Positions 1 to 9,780 of a DNA stretch of 64,000 nucleotides are shown here, in pieces. The DNA is from Orcinus orca. Its lineage: Eukaryota > Chordata > Mammalia > Artiodactyla > Delphinidae. Made by a program: the position numbers and the translations under genes. The stretch is taken from positions 39,234,132 through 39,298,131 of the forward strand of contig NC_064559.1 in NCBI RefSeq assembly GCF_937001465.1, read 5' to 3'. Each line of letters begins with the position of its first letter. Position 1 is the stretch's first letter. The notes beneath the pieces are model-generated. The model saw only the letters and a program-made list of their open reading frames with translations. It did no database searches and was not told the DNA's origin.

Positions 1-227
1 CTCCTCCCCCTCGTGGGTTCCTCCACATCTTTTCTTCTCAGCTTAAATGTCACTTCCTCACAGAGATCATTTTATACCTATCTAACGTGCATTCTTCTGC
101 CCACACTCTGCCCACCCCACCCCATCATTTCCTATTCCAGGATCTCATTTGTTTCCTTCGTAAATGTCACACAATTTCCAATTATTTATTTGTCGGTTTC
201 CTGCTTTTTATTTTCCTCCTACCAGAC
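1..227 (+). repeat. L2-like LINE 3' fragment, interrupted
   Basis: Pyrimidine-rich sequence with the typical L2 3'-end flow (ttaaatgtcacttcctcacagagatc). It appears to continue at 585-670, where gcacatagtaggcagttagtac and ttgaatgaat form the usual L2 terminus. A DNA transposon and a SINE interrupt it. It lies inside LAMB3 intron 5. Confidence 0.5.
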
Positions 228-422
228 CAGGGTTTCCCAAACTTGACACTGTTAATATTTGGAGGTGAATAATTCCTTGCCATGGGGTCAGTGCTCGTCA
301 TTTTAGGATGCTACGCGGCATCCCTGACCTCTTCTCACTAAATGTCAATAGCATACTGACAGCTGTGACAACCAAAATTTTTTCTATAAACTGCAAAATA
401 TCCCCTGCTTGAGAACCACTAC
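228..422 (+). repeat. Non-autonomous hAT-type DNA transposon (MER family)
   Basis: The ends are imperfect terminal inverted repeats: cagggtttcccaaac at the left and gcttgagaaccacta at the right. The internal text (aataattccttgccatgggg, tgctacgcggcatccctgac) matches a well-known mammalian MER element whose exact name I do not assign. It is inserted in the L2 relic. Confidence 0.65.
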
Positions 423-450
423 AGTAAACCATAGACCCCCTTGTCTATCT

Positions 451-584
451 GTTTTTTTTTTCTTGGCCACACTGCACGGCTTGCGGGATCTTAGTTCCCC
501 AACCAGAGATTGAACAGGTGCCCTCTGCAGTGGTGCAGCGGAAGCACAGAGTCCTAACCACTGGACCACCAGGGAATTCCCCCA
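451..584 (-). mobile_element. CHR-type tRNA-derived SINE (short form), antisense
   Basis: A T-run followed by the reverse complement of a tRNA-related head ending gggaattccctggtggtcca. The target-site duplication ccttgtctatct is perfect at 439-450 and 585-596, so the limits are firm. This shorter form lacks the gagcggctgggc second half seen in most copies here. Confidence 0.85.
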
Positions 585-670
585 CCTTGTCTATCTTGTT
601 CACAGTGTACCCCCAGCATCTAGCACATAGTAGGCAGTTAGTACATCTGTTGAATGAATAGATGAATCTT
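585..670 (+). repeat. L2 3' terminus
   Basis: It contains agcatctagcacatagtagg and ttgaatgaatagatgaat, typical of the L2 3' end. It continues the relic at 1-227 after the nested insertions. Confidence 0.55.
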
Positions 671-719
671 TCACCTACTTTCCTCCCTCCCCATTTACAT
701 CTGTAAACTCATCTCTCAT

Positions 720-1175
720 CAGTTTGTAGCCTTCCACATCCCTACCTCTCACTACTGTATACATATTTGCCCCACCAGACCCTACGTGCGTTCCTTTGTC
801 CCCTTCCCCCAATTATATACCTTCTTGCCTCTTGCCTCCTGGCCTTTGCACTTTGCTGTTCTCTTTGCCTGGAATGAACTTACCCTTCACCTGGATATTA
901 CTGGCCTAGGAAGTGTCATCTTCCCCTGGGTGTATTCTCTGATCCACTCCCCCAAAGACAGATCAAGCTGGAGGTCCCCCTCCTGGGCTCTCTAGCACCT
1001 CTTCTTACCAACATCAGAGCACACATCCCACTGTCTTGCTACTGGTTCTTTATCTTCCCTACATATACCAAAGCAACTAGAGGATCGTGATCTAGTTTTA
1101 GACATCTTTTATAACAGCATATAATCAGTGTTCAATATGTGTGTAGCAAGAATGGACAAATAAATGAATGGGTGA
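720..1175 (+). repeat. L2-like LINE fragment
   Basis: The segment has the phrases cctggcctttgcactttgctg, ctttgcctggaatgaactta and, at the end, aataaatgaatgggtgagtg, the usual order in L2 3' ends. It is old and diverged. Confidence 0.55.
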
Positions 1176-1931
1176 GTGATGACAAAGCAATGAGACTACC
1201 AGTATCCATCCAAATGAATATTTCCCTTAGAAGTTGTCACTGTTAGAGACTGAGCATTTGTTCAAATGGCACTAGAATGTCTCAAAATACTTTTGACCTA
1301 TTCTTGAGGCAATGTTCTTAGAGCAACTTCCTCAGTCACATAGGATATTAGGAAAAGGAAAAGGAAAAAAAAAAAAAAAGTCCTGTCAGTAATGAATGAA
1401 AATGTTCCCTCCAAAAGGCACATCTCCAAAGGCTAGTCTAAAAGCAGAGTCTGAAAAGTAATAGCACTGAATGAGCAGATTGCTCCAAAAGCACATCTTA
1501 TATGAGGATGGGCCAGTTCTTGGCTGTCTGTTAAACTCAATCTCATCAGCAAAGTTATTAAAACAGAGTATACCAAGAAAACACAACTGTATAATATGTG
1601 GCCAGGCTTTGTACAATTGGTCTTGGCAGAGCTGAAAAAATTAGATGGGCTAAGGGTGGGGGATGCAAAGAGGGAGAGGATATATAAGCACTACACAGCC
1701 AAGACAGGGAAGGTGGAGGCGTCACTGTTCTCCCAGAAGGGGTACCTCTGCTGTCACCATGAAACAGGCTCAGGGTAAGTGTCACCTCAGCCTGGGGAAG
1801 GGAGGCCCACCCAGCATGTGGTACCATCACCTCCAGCCTGAGGAGACAAGGACCCTGTGCTCCCCATGAGTCCATGCCCACATAGCCCAGAGTCCCCCTC
1901 TCCTAACCACTGCCATGCCCAGGAAGCACAC
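1176..1931. other. LAMB3 intron 5 remainder
   Basis: No exon, RNA gene or clear repeat family was recognised here apart from an A-rich tract at about 1353-1379. I looked specifically for the next LAMB3 coding exon on the minus strand and did not find it. Confidence 0.5.
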
Positions 1932-2005
1932 CTTAAAATCCATCATGATGTCTTGAAGCTGGAATTTCCTGTCTAGGTCCAGCTGCAGAGAGACAGGGCT
2001 CACAT
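1932..2005 (-). CDS. LAMB3: LAMB3 exon 5: laminin N-terminal domain
   Basis: The exon has acceptor ttgtctttccag and donor gtgtgc, 74 nt, entering in phase 1 and leaving in phase 0. Its first two bases complete an Asp codon split with exon 4, and the rest reads VSPVSLQLDLDRKFQLQD and on to the Lys before the donor. This continues the LN domain without a gap relative to the human protein. The intron to exon 4 is only 524 bases. No long frame covers this exon; it was found by looking for the expected continuation. The next LAMB3 exon was not found between 1 and 1931 and presumably lies to the left. Confidence 0.94.
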
Positions 2006-2529
2006 CTGGAAAGACAAAACGTAGAAACTTTAGAGCAGAGGATTTCTACCTTCCCAGGCTCTAGGAAATCAGAAACTCTCTAACCTTGATTTTCCAATTT
2101 CCCTCTCAGAGAAGAGGGGTACCAGTATGTTTCTACTTACTATCACCTATTCAAGATCCTATCTCTTCTTGGCCAAATTTCCTTCCCACCATCACTTGAT
2201 GCCCTTAAAACCTTAAGGAGTTTCAACTCCTCTGTTCAACACAAACCTGTTCGCAAAGCTCAGTTCCATCAGCAAGCCCACTGTGACTAAGTAGAATGAA
2301 ATTAAGGCATTTCTCTCTCTTCTGACCCTTTCATTAACCTCCAATAAATTCGTCTACCTACAGCATCTGAAAGACCTCAAATACAAAGAGAGAAGGTTCT
2401 GCTTGTCAACCACCCACGTCCCACTACAATAAGAAAGCCCTGGGAACCCCAAAGGGCTCCCGGACACCCTCCCCATCCTGTGGGAGCCTCCACATGTTTG
2501 GGCCCCTGGAGGCTGTGGCAGGTCCTTAC

Positions 2530-2644
2530 CATTCTGTGACTGCCACCAGCGCATGGGTCCCGAGGACGAGACCACATTCTCCACTCGGTGACTGTTGTAA
2601 TTGTGAGACAAGCTGGAGTCACACTTGCAGCATTTCATCTGCCA
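2530..2644 (-). CDS. LAMB3: LAMB3 exon 4: laminin N-terminal domain
   Basis: The exon has acceptor ctttgtcccacag and donor gtaagg, 115 nt, entering in phase 0 and leaving in phase 1. It encodes WQMKCCKCDSSLSHNY and later SSSGPMRWWQSQN, characteristic of the laminin LN domain; the Cys-Cys-x-Cys cluster and the WW pair are conserved. Length matches the human exon (38 codons plus one base). The intron separating it from exon 3 is 10.75 kb and full of repeats. Differences from human lie mainly in the short loop after CKCDS. Confidence 0.96.
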
Positions 2645-2905
2645 CTGTGGGACAAAGAGATGCCAGAGACTAAGAGGTAGGGCCAGTGAGAATTCCCCCC
2701 TTGTATCCTGAGAGCCCAGAACATTCTCTCCATGGAAATGCTACCCTTGGGGATCCATTGATTTCATTAATACACTTGGAAGGATCAACCTCTCAAAACA
2801 AGGCTACTGTTCATCTTTTCATTTACGTCCTTTGGGTCCCCCCAACACATAGCTAAGTAAATAGTAAATAGAGGTTGTAATTGGGAAAGTGGTATGAGGT
2901 GGTAG

Positions 2906-2930
2906 ATAATAATAATAATAATAATAATTT
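2906..2930. repeat. AAT trinucleotide microsatellite
   Basis: About eight perfect AAT units (aataataataat...) within LAMB3 intron 3. The run is short but uninterrupted. Confidence 0.85.
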
Positions 2931-3924
2931 TCGTATGTGACATTGCCCCAAAGAGAAATTTGAAAAGGGTGCTAAGAGCAAAAAGAAGAAAGAAAGAGAA
3001 GCTCACATTAATTTAACATTTGCTATGTGCTATGTGTAGGCTAGAGAGTTTTATGGCTCATCTCACTTAATTCTGGCAGCCTGGGGAAAGTCAAGTTTCT
3101 AAGGATTAGGAAGAGGTGACAGGAAAAAAGAACAAGGGAAAAAACTGAACCCCATGGGCTCCAGAGCAGGGCAGAGATGACCAAGAAGAAGAATACAGCC
3201 AGAGAAAATGGCCCTTGTTCTTTCAGTTTGTACATACGTGCGCAAATGTGTGTGCACGTGCGCACACGTGCACACCTCACAGAGACACCATGACCTTACC
3301 CCAGGTCCCTCATGCAACACACATCAAACCTATTTTCCCTGAGTAACCATGGTCCCAAACCTTGTGCCCAGGAGAAAGAATACTGTTCAGAGGGCTCCCA
3401 ATTGACCCACATGTAAAAGCAAGGCTTGGACGAGAACCTCCCTGACCTGTGAGTTCCTTTGGGTAAGGACCAGTGTACCTCCCCACACCTCCTGCCTCTG
3501 CGTTCCCCTAAGCCTCCACCCACCAGAACCAGGGGAAAGCTCAGGCAGCCTTCTCTGAGGCCTTCTAGCCCCTGAACCTCTGCCCTGTCCAGGGAAGGCA
3601 CTAAGCTAAGGAAGCCGATGTTCAGAACGAGTGATGTCTGCCGAACTGGTGAAGCTGACAGCTCAGTCCCAGAGGGATTGAGTTAACAGGCTGAGTCTGT
3701 GCCTTGAGTTATAGAAACTCCTCACCCGACACCACTCTTCCCCCTGCGCTGTTGACAAACCCTGGAACAGTGGAGGATGCAGGAGGGGAGTCAGGAGTCC
3801 TGGCTCTGTGAGCCTCTGCTTCCCACCCCACTTTCCAGCTCCCACCTCCAATCTGCAAAGCAAGTACCCTTCCTGGTACTTGGAGGTGTCCTCGTCATGT
3901 CCCAAAGTGCTTTATTAAACAGTA

Positions 3925-4192
3925 ATTTTTGGTATGATACAAATGAACTTACTTACGAAACAGAAACAGACTCAGACATAGAAAACAGATTTATGGTTAC
4001 CAGAGGGGAAGGAGGGGAAGGGATAAATTAGGAGTTTGGGATTAGCAGATACAAACTACTCTATATAAACTAGGTAAACAACAAGGTCCTGCTGTACGGC
4101 ACAGGGAACTATAGTCAATCTCTTGTAATAAACTATAATGGAAAATAATGTGAAAAAGAATTAAAAATGATTATGAAATATAAAAAAACAAT
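3925..4192 (+). mobile_element. L1 3'UTR fragment
   Basis: The segment contains agaaacagactcagacatag, atggttaccagaggggaagg and cagggaactatagtcaatc, the recurrent L1 3'UTR of this genome, ending in an A-rich tail. Close relatives occur at 12.5, 15.0, 23.1 and, antisense, 29.0 kb. It is heavily 5'-truncated. Confidence 0.8.
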
Positions 4193-4234
4193 ATTGGGGG
4201 GGATGTTCAATGTTCTTATAATGGCTGGCACATA

Positions 4235-4490
4235 TGCCTTATATAAAACAGCACCCACTGTCCATCCCTTGCCCTGCTACATTTTTCTCCATAGTACTAT
4301 CCCCACTTGACGTATTGTTCTTTTACTGTCAATTTATTTGCTCACAGTGTTTGTTTACTGTCTGCCTCCCCCTGTTAGAATGTAGACTCCATGAGGGCAG
4401 AACTTACTTTCCTTTATGCTGTATCCCAGTGCTTAGCAAAGTGCCCAGCACTTAGTAGGCCCTCTATAAATACTTTTTGAATGAATAGTA
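4235..4490 (+). repeat. L2 3'-end fragment
   Basis: The sequence tagaatgtagactccatgag, followed by gcttagcaaagtgcccagca and tttttgaatgaatag, is the diagnostic L2 3' terminus. Confidence 0.7.
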
Positions 4491-4604
4491 AATGCTCAGT
4501 AAAAGCTGGCATTTTCATTTACATTATTACTAGACTCTCCCTTCCTGGGAGTTTAAAAGGAGGGGCGAGGGAGTGAGGAGGTGACAAACATCAGTATTAA
4601 GTGA

Positions 4605-4755
4605 TTGGCGCACTTACCATGTGCCAGGTACTGTATCAGGGGTTTCAGTGCAATAACCTATTTAAGCCTCACAACCACCCTACGTGGTAATATTATTCCC
4701 ATTTCACATGTGAGAAAGCTGAGGTTCCAAGAGGCTATGTGACTTTCTTGTTGAT
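4605..4755 (+). repeat. MIR SINE
   Basis: The core reads accatgtgccaggtactgt, acctatttaagcctcacaac, attcccatttcacatgtgag and aagctgaggttccaagaggc, the standard MIR order. Confidence 0.75.
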
Positions 4756-5678
4756 TGATAGCCAGCGCCAGCACCAGACAGGATCCCTCCTTACATCTTT
4801 CTCTTCTTCTCCTCCTCCCCTCCCATCCCCACCTCTTCCTTACTCTTCTCTTTCTCTCTCCCTCCCTCCTTCTCTGTCATCCTCTCATTTCCACTAGGAA
4901 ACCACCTGGATGCACAGACATTGTGGGAAACACGGTAAAGGGTGACAATCTCTGTCTCACCCAAAGGGCTTGGTCTGACCCTGAGGCTGACCATGGCAGA
5001 GCCCCAGACAGAGAAAGCACTCTGGGAAGAAAGCTGGCTTGTCAGGCTAACCTAGTTCAGTTAACTCGGAGACTGCAGATGTGTCAGTGGCTAAAATAAA
5101 TACCTGAGCACTTAAAATAATCCTGTCTGGGCAAAAGACACCTCTTGCTGGAATCTGAGTCTCCTCTAGAATCCTATTTTGGTCCCTGGCAGCAAGCATG
5201 CCCTTCTCCCCATTCTGGCCAGCCTCTCAGAGGCAAACTTTTCCACTGCCCATCCTCCATCTGCACTCAGCACGTCCTGCAGAGAGACGAGGGCCAGCTG
5301 CCTTCCGGTGACCTGTCACCAGAGACCCCCCTGCTCTGTTGGGAACTGATCCCAGCCTGTTCCCTGGCCAAGAGAATGCCAGAAACAAGGCCCAGTTTCT
5401 TCCCTTGGGCCATGGGACACAGGAGCTAGAACAGCTCAACCTGGGACTGGGGAAATGCCGTTGATATTCCCAAATGATGCAATATTACGTACCATTAAAA
5501 AGACTGTTGAGAGAAAGATTTTCATTGCATGGGGGAAATGTTTACATTATAATATTTTACGAAAAAAAATATCATGTTCTCTGAAAAAAAGTTGGGCATA
5601 AGCTTGTATACATGTCATGATCACAAATATATATTCTTGAAGGAATAGAAAATATGTGGAAGGAAATACACCAATATA

Positions 5679-5758
5679 TTAGGTTGAACCAAATGAAATG
5701 GCTGACATTCAGCCATCTTGACCAACAAAAATGGCAGCTGCATACAGTTTTAACCTAA
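5679..5758. mobile_element. 80-bp mariner-type MITE
   Basis: The element runs from ttaggttgaaccaaa to tttaacctaa, with TA on both flanks (5677-5678 and 5759-5760), the target duplication of Tc1/mariner elements. Length and TIR resemble the human MADE1 element. It contains a short internal hairpin (atggctga/tcagccat). Confidence 0.75.
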
Positions 5759-6290
5759 TATCTCTGGGAAATGGCATTATGGGTAACTTTTTTTCTTTGT
5801 TCTTTTTTTAATAATTTTAAACTTTGATGCCTTGGATATATATTAACTTTTATATTCAGGCATTATTGTAAAGCAAAACAAACTAAAAAGGCCCAGGGTA
5901 CTCAGCGTGGGCTTGTTACCCTGCCTGCACCTTGTCTTCACAGCCAGTCAGGGGTATCCCACGCCTTCTCCACCTGCCTTCCACGTGCTCAGACAATGAT
6001 GGAGGGATCAGATGGCCTCATGAGCTTAACATCTACGTGCCGCTTATCACAGTAACATAGCTAGAGGAGGGATTATCTCAATCCTCAGAAACAGGCTAAG
6101 CCATAAGGCTTGGGACAGGTATTTTAAGGAGCTCTGCGTGTCAACCAGCTAGAGGGATGGAGGCCTGAAATAGGGTGGCTTATGGGAGAAGCCCACATGA
6201 AGGCAATCTGCCAATTTCTTCCCTCTCTTCTCTGGGCCTCAGTTTCCCTTCCTTTTTATTCTTGTATGTCTATAGGTAGTATGTGTATAA

Positions 6291-6292
<2 letters not shown>

Positions 6293-6329
<37 letters not shown>
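6293..6329. repeat. (GT)n microsatellite
   Basis: About 18 uninterrupted GT units in LAMB3 intron 3. Open frames crossing it encode artificial Cys-Val repeats. Confidence 0.95.
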
Positions 6330-6330
<1 letters not shown>

Positions 6331-7404
6331 TTCTCAACATGAGGCTCCTCCTTTCATATGTGTTACATTCCTCTGTCTCTCCCAGCTGCAGCTGCCTCTC
6401 TCTCTGGGGTCACTTGGCCAGCATCCCCCTGGCTGTGCTACTTCAGAGACACAGCATTGTTATCAATTCAGCCTGTCAGGCTTCCAGCCAGTTTGGCTCC
6501 TGTTCCCCTCAGTCTGGAAAGACTGGGCCTTTTCCCTTATCCTGGAGCTTTCTAGAAGCTCAGCCGTCTGGCCGGAAGACAAACCCTCCCAGAGAGCTAT
6601 GGCAGGGGCAAAGGAGAGAGCAAGAGCCAGTGGGAGCCCGAATCACAATGGAGAGGGTGGAAAAGGGAAAGCAATGCAAATCAAAGCTCTGTGCTTTTGC
6701 AGAACATGGAGCTAATTCTGGGGGAAAATAGGAAAACAGGCTCTGGTTATACGTGGTCCAACTCCCTCCCACAAGCAAGTCAGAGACTGCCTGTGTCTAT
6801 CTAAGGAGCTGTAGTCAGGGTCATGGCTGCCAGCCAGGGCCAAAAGAAAGCCAGCGCCAAAAAAAGAAAAAAATGCAGCTGCCTACAAGAAGGGCATTCC
6901 CTCCGCTTCACCTTCCTCATTGGTAAAATGCAGGGGGGGGATGAGATAACGAAGCTCCTTCTTGCTTTAACGTGCTATTACAATTCTCCCCCACTCCAGC
7001 TTATCTGCTCAGAGGTTAAACACACTCCAAACAAGAATGCAAAAGAAGCAAGAGAAAAATAAGACATTGGCCCAACACTGTACTAGAGAAACACTCTTCC
7101 CAGCAAAGTGGGCAGGGGAAGAGGGGACCCTCAGACCTTGGTCAGCAAGGCCTCCATTAGACCCCACTATGATCCACAAGCCTTACCATTTCTATGTCAG
7201 TGGATATTGCCAGGGAATTTTAAAAATCGAGACCTGTTATGGTGCCAGGTGGGAGGAGGTCCCCAGTGCTAGGAGGCACTGTCCTGAAGTCACATCTTGA
7301 CCAAAGCCTTAACTCAACAGAGCCCTCATCTCCATCTAAACTAAATTTAGATAGCTCAATTCTAAAGTTGATGACAGAGATGATGAATGCCACACACCCC
7401 AAAA

Positions 7405-7590
7405 TTACACTGCACCAGGCTCTGTCCTGAGCACTATACATACATTATCTCATTTTATGCTTCTAAAATCTCTGAGGTAGGTATATTATATTAAATGGTG
7501 GGTATCCTCATCTGACAGATTAGGAAAGCAAGTCTTAGAGAAGCTGAGAAATGTGTCCAAATCCACAGGGCTAGGAAGAGAAGAAGGAGG
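7405..7590 (+). repeat. MIR SINE
   Basis: It contains ccaggctctgtcctgagcac, acattatctcattttatgct and tctgacagattaggaaagca in order, typical of MIR. Confidence 0.7.
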
Positions 7591-8584
7591 GATTCCTCTC
7601 CCAGGCTCTCTGCCTCCAAACCTTCTCATCGTATTCCGCTTCAAGAGACACAGAGGTCACGAGGCAACCATGGGAAATTGCAGGGTCTAGAGTTGGTTTT
7701 CAGGATGTTCCCTCTCTTCTCCCCTAGTAAGGGCAGCCTCAACCTCAGCCCAGACTTCTACAGAAACAGAATTATCCCCCTAGACCTGATTGCAGAGAGA
7801 TGGTTGGCATTCCTGCACCTCTGAAAGCTCTACCAGTGACAATGATTCCTATAGCCCCTGAGAGCAAAGAAGCAAGGTAGGTCTGCAAGACACTACCCAG
7901 AGAGCTTCTAGGAAATTGACCCAAGGAGCAAGGGGGTGAGAAGCCAGGCCAGCAAAGTCATGAGGCCACTCACATTTGTGTCCAGGTTTCCATCTCACTT
8001 TTCCACTCTCTTCCCTCTTTTAACCCCACAAGCCACAATCCCCAACCCATAACAACCAGGACCCAAAAATCTCACATTTCACAGCCCAAGTTTTGCTTCC
8101 CTCTGATCCAACTCTTTCTCTAAGTGTCCCTTTTCTTCTATCCCCTCAAAACTTACTCATTCTGGGTCTTATTCTCTTAGGGCCCTTTGCAAAAGCCACA
8201 GCTAATTTTCTGATAAGCAAACCCTTCCTGAAATATAAATGATGATAGATTAACAAGATGCCTTCCCCAAGGGTGTCTGCATTTTAAACAAAGAGCTCAA
8301 CGATGCTTCATCCAAAAGAATAAATCCCCAATGGTAGGAGCTTTGAAAGTTTCATACATGCTAAGAACTTCTGGGAAATAGGAGGGCAGATATTCTGGTC
8401 AGAGACAGGCTCAAAGTCCTCTGTGAGCGGAGGACAAGGACCTCAGGATGGATATAAACACATCCTCACATCGTCACATCCTCTGCCTACACATTAGCCA
8501 TGCTAAACGTCAAGAAAACAGATGACTCAAACACAGAAAGGCAGTGGTTGTCGGGGTGTGTGCCTGCGGGTGTGAGTGTGCTTC

Positions 8585-8593
8585 TGTGCATGT

Positions 8594-8633
<40 letters not shown>

Positions 8634-8640
8634 GTGTGTG
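8585..8640. repeat. (GT)n microsatellite
   Basis: A TG/GT run interrupted by one GC step (gtgtgcgtgtg). Adjacent sequence is also GT-rich from about 8556. Confidence 0.92.
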
Positions 8641-9317
8641 GAGGAGGGGACATCAACTGGCTACTGCTCCTTAGCTTGTTTCCAAGAGATAAAAATGACA
8701 GCTGTTTGGTTTACACAGCTAATTAACCTGAGGAATGCACTGTGTAAGACTGTTATGAAGGCAGCTGGGTAGTTAAGTTTTTCCCCAGAAAGGGAAGGAG
8801 TGGGAGATAAATAAAGCATTTAAGGGAACAGACACAACATTGGAGAAGACATTGTCAGGAGCAGAAATCAGGGCTGGAAAACTTCCTGGCGAAACCCACT
8901 GGTTCCCAGGGAGCGCGCACCAGCCCAGAGATGACTGAAGGTCATGGCTCAGCCTCTGCCAGCACCCACCTGACAGAGACAATGGCCAACCCTCAGGGTC
9001 ACATACAGCCCAGCCAGAAGTTGGCAGAGAGGTTAGAGCTGAACAAACAAAGGCTGACTAACCCAACTCCTTCATTTCATGAATGGGGAAATGGTGGTCT
9101 AGACAGAAACCATGACCTTCTTGAGGTCACGTTCCTATTTTAAGTGTCAGAGCCAGGACCAGACCAAGAGAGTCTTTACCCCGAGTCAGGTGACTTCATT
9201 AACCACGACCACTTCCAGATTTCCCAGCAGCCCACTGCAAATCAGATGGGCAGCGGTCACCTTGGAAGCAGAAAGTGGGCTGGCCCAAGGGCAGTTTGAT
9301 TTCAATAAGTATGCGAG

Positions 9318-9520
9318 GGCTTCCCTGGTGGCGCAGTGGTTGCGAGTCTGCCTGGCGATGCAGGGGACACAGGTTCATGCCCCGGTCCGGGAAGATCCCA
9401 CATGCCGCGGAGCGGCTGGGCCCGTGAGCCATGGCCGCTGAGCCTGTGCGTTGGAGCCTGTGCTCCGCAACAGGAGAGGCCACAGCAGTGAGAGGCCCGC
9501 GTACCACAAAAAACAAAAAA
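9318..9520 (+). mobile_element. CHR SINE with perfect 16-bp target duplication
   Basis: It opens ggcttccctggtggcgcag, with a tRNA-like head (A-box region and B-box-like ggttcatgccc), then the gagcggctgggcccgtgag body and an A-rich tail. The target duplication tcaataagtatgcgag is perfect at 9302-9317 and 9521-9536, indicating a fairly recent L1-mediated insertion. Confidence 0.96.
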
Positions 9521-9659
9521 TCAATAAGTATGCGAGTGTGTGTCCTGATCCAGGAAGAAGAGCTCAGGAGCATGATTCACAGATGCAGAGGCCCCTGCAT
9601 GCGGACACAGGTCCCCGGGAGGTGGGGAGAGGGGGATGGGACATTTAGCATCTTCCAGA

Positions 9660-9780
9660 CACCAGCCCAGTGGTCACTTGGCTTCTTCCTTTATACAGTC
9701 CTCACAACAACTGTTTGAAGTGGGTGCTGTCATTATTCCTATTTTTCAAATGAAGAACTAAGGCTCAGAGGAAGCACAGA
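9660..9780 (+). repeat. MIR SINE fragment
   Basis: It contains agtcctcacaacaactgttt, attattcctatttttcaaat and actaaggctcagaggaagc, a MIR 3' half. It starts about 125 bases after the SINE at 9318. Confidence 0.6.

Noticed and set aside
6182..6731. Frames of 177 and 144 codons
   Set aside because: Both run through the GT microsatellite (Cys-Val repeats) inside LAMB3 intron 3, with no recognisable domain.
9318..9520. Possible tRNA genes at the SINE heads
   Set aside because: The B-box-like motif is present but no cloverleaf can form; these are tRNA-derived SINE heads.
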